Assembly (NCBI GenBank): GCA_030453005.1
Contig: JAKDLE010000143.1
Coordinates: 1 to 7,121 of the forward strand
Reading direction: 5' to 3'
Length of the DNA: 7,121 bases
From: Pseudonocardia sp.
GTDB lineage: Bacteria > Actinomycetota > Actinomycetes > Mycobacteriales > Pseudonocardiaceae
Shown here in pieces: positions 5,462 to 7,121 of this stretch. The translations under genes and the position numbers were made by a program. The notes beneath the pieces are model-generated. The model made no database searches. It was not told the origin of the DNA and saw only the letters and a program-made list of their open reading frames with translations. Positions within the stretch are counted from its first letter, which is position 1; every line of letters starts with the position of its first letter.

Positions 5462-6339
5462 TGGTGAACTGTGCGGACGGGACCCGACTGCACGTCGAGG
5501 TGGACGGGCCCGACACGGCGCCGGTGACGGTCGTGCTGGCCCACGGCTGGACGCTGGACTCGCGCACCTGGGCTCCGGTGTCGGTCGCGCTGGCCGGGCC
5601 GGGGGCGCGGGTGGTGCGCTACGACCACCGCGGGCACGGCCGCTCCGCCGCCGTCGACGCGGCCACGATGACGCTCGACCAGCTCGCCGACGACCTCGCG
5701 GAGGTCATCGCGGCGACGGCGCCCCGGGGGCAGCTGGTGCTGGCCGGACACTCGATGGGCGGCATGACGCTGATGGCGCTCGCCGAGCGGCATCCGGCGG
5801 TCGTGGCGCGGGCGGTCGGCGTCGGGCTGGTGGCCACGGCGTCGGGCGGGCTCGCGAACACCTCGTTCGGGCTGCCCGCGGCCACGGTGCCCGCGATACG
5901 CGCGATCGAGCAGCGGGTCTACGGGTCGCGGCGCTGGTCGGAGCGCTCGCGGCTGGGTAGCCCGCAGGCCCTCGCCCCGGCGATGCGCTGGCTGCTACTC
6001 GGGCCGGGCGCCGACCGCCAGGCCGTGCGGCTCACGGTGGGGGCGGTGGCGGCCTGCCGCCCGTCCACGCTGTCGGGTTTCCGACCGACACTCGCCGCGC
6101 ACGAGCGCGACTCCGCACTGGCCGCGTTCGCCGAGATCCCGACGATCGTGCTCGCGGGATCGCGGGACCGGCTCACCCCGGTGCCGGCGGCACGGCGGAT
6201 CGCCGCGGTGCTGCCCTCGGCGTCACTGACGATCTTCCCCGACGCCGGGCACATGCTGCCGGTGGAGCGGGTGGCCGGGGTGGCGGGCCGCCTCGGTGCG
6301 CTGGTGCGCGGCGCGCGGGTGGACCGCGCGGCGTCCTGA
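5461..6339 (+). CDS. Alpha/beta-fold serine hydrolase
   Basis: The product has 292 aa and is a canonical single-domain alpha/beta hydrolase without signal peptide. The oxyanion-hole motif HGW is at 28-30, then YDHRGHGRS (54-62). The nucleophile elbow GHSMGG (96-101) gives Ser98; the acid is Asp236 in LAGSRDRLTP and the base His264 in FPDAGHMLP. All triad positions are intact and correctly ordered, with a lid region at about residues 128-200. It may cleave an ester, lactone or amide; the family is too broad to name the substrate. The ATG at 5461 shares its A with the oxygenase stop (TGATG), so translation is coupled, and GGAAGG (5442-5447) could help. Longer in-frame starts exist inside the oxygenase gene but add only shadow sequence. 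I infer that it acts just before or after the oxygenase on the same compound. Confidence 0.9.
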   Translation: MVNCADGTRLHVEVDGPDTAPVTVVLAHGWTLDSRTWAPVSVALAGPGARVVRYDHRGHGRSAAVDAATMTLDQLADDLAEVIAATAPRGQLVLAGHSMGGMTLMALAERHPAVVARAVGVGLVATASGGLANTSFGLPAATVPAIRAIEQRVYGSRRWSERSRLGSPQALAPAMRWLLLGPGADRQAVRLTVGAVAACRPSTLSGFRPTLAAHERDSALAAFAEIPTIVLAGSRDRLTPVPAARRIAAVLPSASLTIFPDAGHMLPVERVAGVAGRLGALVRGARVDRAAS

Positions 6340-6349
6340 GGAGCAGGCA

Positions 6350-6383
6350 GGCGCCGCCCCCCGGGCTCCTCGGGGGCGGCGCC
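6350..6383. terminator. Bidirectional hairpin terminator
   Basis: GGCGCCGCCCCC (6350-6361) pairs perfectly over 12 bp with GGGGGCGGCGCC (6372-6383) around a 10-nt loop. It fills most of the 51-nt gap between the hydrolase stop and the convergent TetR stop, so it can end transcription from both sides. There is no T-run, which is normal for high-GC actinobacterial terminators. Confidence 0.8.
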
Positions 6384-6390
6384 CGCCGGA

Positions 6391-7029
6391 TCAGGGGTTG
6401 ATGAGGGGGAAGCCCGCGAGGCCGCGCCAGGCCAGGCCCGACATCAGCGCCACGGCCTCGTCGTGGGGCACGGTCATGCCCGAGTCGAGCCAGTACTGCG
6501 CGGTGGTCCGGCTCAGCCCCACCAGCCCGACGGCGAGCAGCCGGGCGCGCTCGGCGTCGAGCCCGGCGTCGGTGGTGACGGCCTCGGCGACGAGGTCGAT
6601 GCAGCGGCTCAGCGCACGCTCGACGACAGCCGCGGCCTCCGGCTCGCCGCGCAGGTCGGCCTGGAAGATCAGCCGGTAGGAGCCGCCCTCGTCGGCGACG
6701 AAGTCGAAGTACGCCGCCACGGCGGCGTGGACGCGCTCGCGGTTGTCGCCCCGGCGCGTCATCGCCGCGTCGACCCGCTCGACGAGCGCGTCGGCATAGG
6801 TGGTGAGCAGGGCCCGGTAGAGCTCGAGCTTTCCCGGGAAGTGCTGGTAGAGCACCGGCTTGCTGACGCCCGCCTTCTCGGCGATGTCGTCCATGGCAGC
6901 CGAGTGGTAGCCCTGTGCCGCGAACACGTCGCGGGCGGCGACGAGCAGCTGGGCTCGTCGCGCGCTGCGGGAGAGCCGTGCTCCGCGGTGCGGAGTGGCG
7001 CCTGCGTCGGTGATCGGAGCCTCGGTCAT
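6391..7029 (-). CDS. TetR/AcrR-family regulator (Rv3208 type)
   Basis: From the ATG at 7029-7027 the product is 212 aa. A basic stretch LSRSARRAQLLVAARDVFAA (19-38) leads into the helix-turn-helix YHSAAMDDIAEKAGVSKPVL and YQHFPGKLELYRALL (41-75). The rest is the helical ligand domain, with SYRLIFQADLRGEPEAAA and the C-terminal LAWRGLAGFPLINP. The SRSARRAQLL...YHSAAMDDIAEKAGVSKPVLYQHFPGKLELY wording closely fits the M. tuberculosis Rv3208 group, which lies beside the DUF3107 gene there. Its regulon is not known to me, and no palindromic operator is visible upstream. The start is uncertain: no ribosome binding site precedes this ATG, a tandem repeat abuts it, and the reading frame stays open to the window edge as a DDPFWA-type repeat without a start codon. 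It is convergent with the hydrolase gene across a strong terminator, so it is not part of that operon. Confidence 0.88.
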   Translation of the reverse strand: MTEAPITDAGATPHRGARLSRSARRAQLLVAARDVFAAQGYHSAAMDDIAEKAGVSKPVLYQHFPGKLELYRALLTTYADALVERVDAAMTRRGDNRERVHAAVAAYFDFVADEGGSYRLIFQADLRGEPEAAAVVERALSRCIDLVAEAVTTDAGLDAERARLLAVGLVGLSRTTAQYWLDSGMTVPHDEAVALMSGLAWRGLAGFPLINP

Positions 7030-7082
7030 CGGCCAGAAGGGGTCATCGGCCCAGAAGGGGTCATCGGCCCAGAAGGGGTCAT
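7026..7082 (-). other. Candidate 18-codon upstream ORF made of the tandem repeat
   Basis: On the minus strand the ATG at 7082-7080 opens MTPSGPMTPSGPMTPSGR and ends at TGA 7028-7026, which overlaps the TetR ATG as ATGA. The single-base loss in the 17-bp unit is what creates this stop-start overlap. GAAAGG (7096-7091) stands 8 nt before the first ATG and is the only plausible ribosome binding site in the region. A small leader peptide with translational coupling is therefore possible. The competing reading is the TetR frame itself, which runs through the repeat as DDPFWA units; its codons look slightly more GC-biased. Confidence 0.3.
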
Positions 7083-7086
7083 CGGC
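7026..7086. repeat. Tandem repeat, 18-bp unit, about 3.4 copies, at the TetR start
   Basis: Plus-strand units are TCATCGGCCAGAAGGGG (7026-7042, 17 bp, one C missing), TCATCGGCCCAGAAGGGG (7043-7060), the same again (7061-7078), and a partial TCATCGGC (7079-7086). Copies 2 and 3 are identical. Read on the minus strand each unit carries one ATG, and the last of these is the proposed TetR start codon, so the array directly builds the translation start region. Confidence 0.95.
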
Positions 7087-7121
7087 GCGGCCTTTCGTCG
7101 TGCGGCCCGGTCGGGGGCGGA

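Overview
The window is very GC-rich with strong G/C third-position bias. The gene set (MiaE_2-type ferritin-like protein, DUF3107, TetR pair, DUF4873, AurF-type oxygenase) points to an actinobacterium, probably Pseudonocardiaceae and perhaps Pseudonocardia; the genus is inferred from gene style only.

Layout. Positions 6-1223 (+) encode an ArsB/SLC13-like integral membrane permease. Positions 1224-2344 are a decayed stretch. It holds the C-terminal ligand-domain relic of a TetR regulator (about 1287-1580), followed by a deleted and frameshifted copy of a dispersed actinobacterial hypothetical gene (about 1640-2344). From 2427 the DNA is intact and dense: a ferritin-like MiaE_2-type protein (2427-3101, +), a 77-aa DUF3107 protein (3253-3486, +), then a divergent cluster. 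That cluster is DUF4873 protein and TetR regulator on the minus strand (3498-3824 and 3817-4503), and AurF-type diiron oxygenase and alpha/beta hydrolase on the plus strand (4562-5461 and 5461-6339). A strong hairpin (6350-6383) separates the hydrolase from a convergent second TetR gene (6391-7029, -).

How it works together. The divergent cluster looks like one self-contained unit. The genes in each arm overlap (8 nt and 1 nt), and the 58-nt gap between the arms carries nested palindromes and direct repeats suited to the TetR protein encoded beside it. The oxygenase keeps all seven AurF-type iron ligands and the hydrolase keeps its catalytic triad. I infer a regulated oxidation-plus-hydrolysis step on an unknown small molecule, with DUF4873 as accessory. 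The ferritin-like, DUF3107 and second TetR genes resemble the M. tuberculosis neighbourhood Rv3210c / Rv3208A / Rv3208, so the cluster appears to sit inside an otherwise conserved neighbourhood.

The least expected signals are two unrelated short tandem repeats, each carrying ATG codons. One is just upstream of the DUF3107 gene (4 x 15 bp) and the other just upstream of the second TetR gene (about 3.4 x 18 bp). The second can be read either as a small upstream ORF ending on the TetR start codon or as an N-terminal hexapeptide-repeat extension of the TetR protein.
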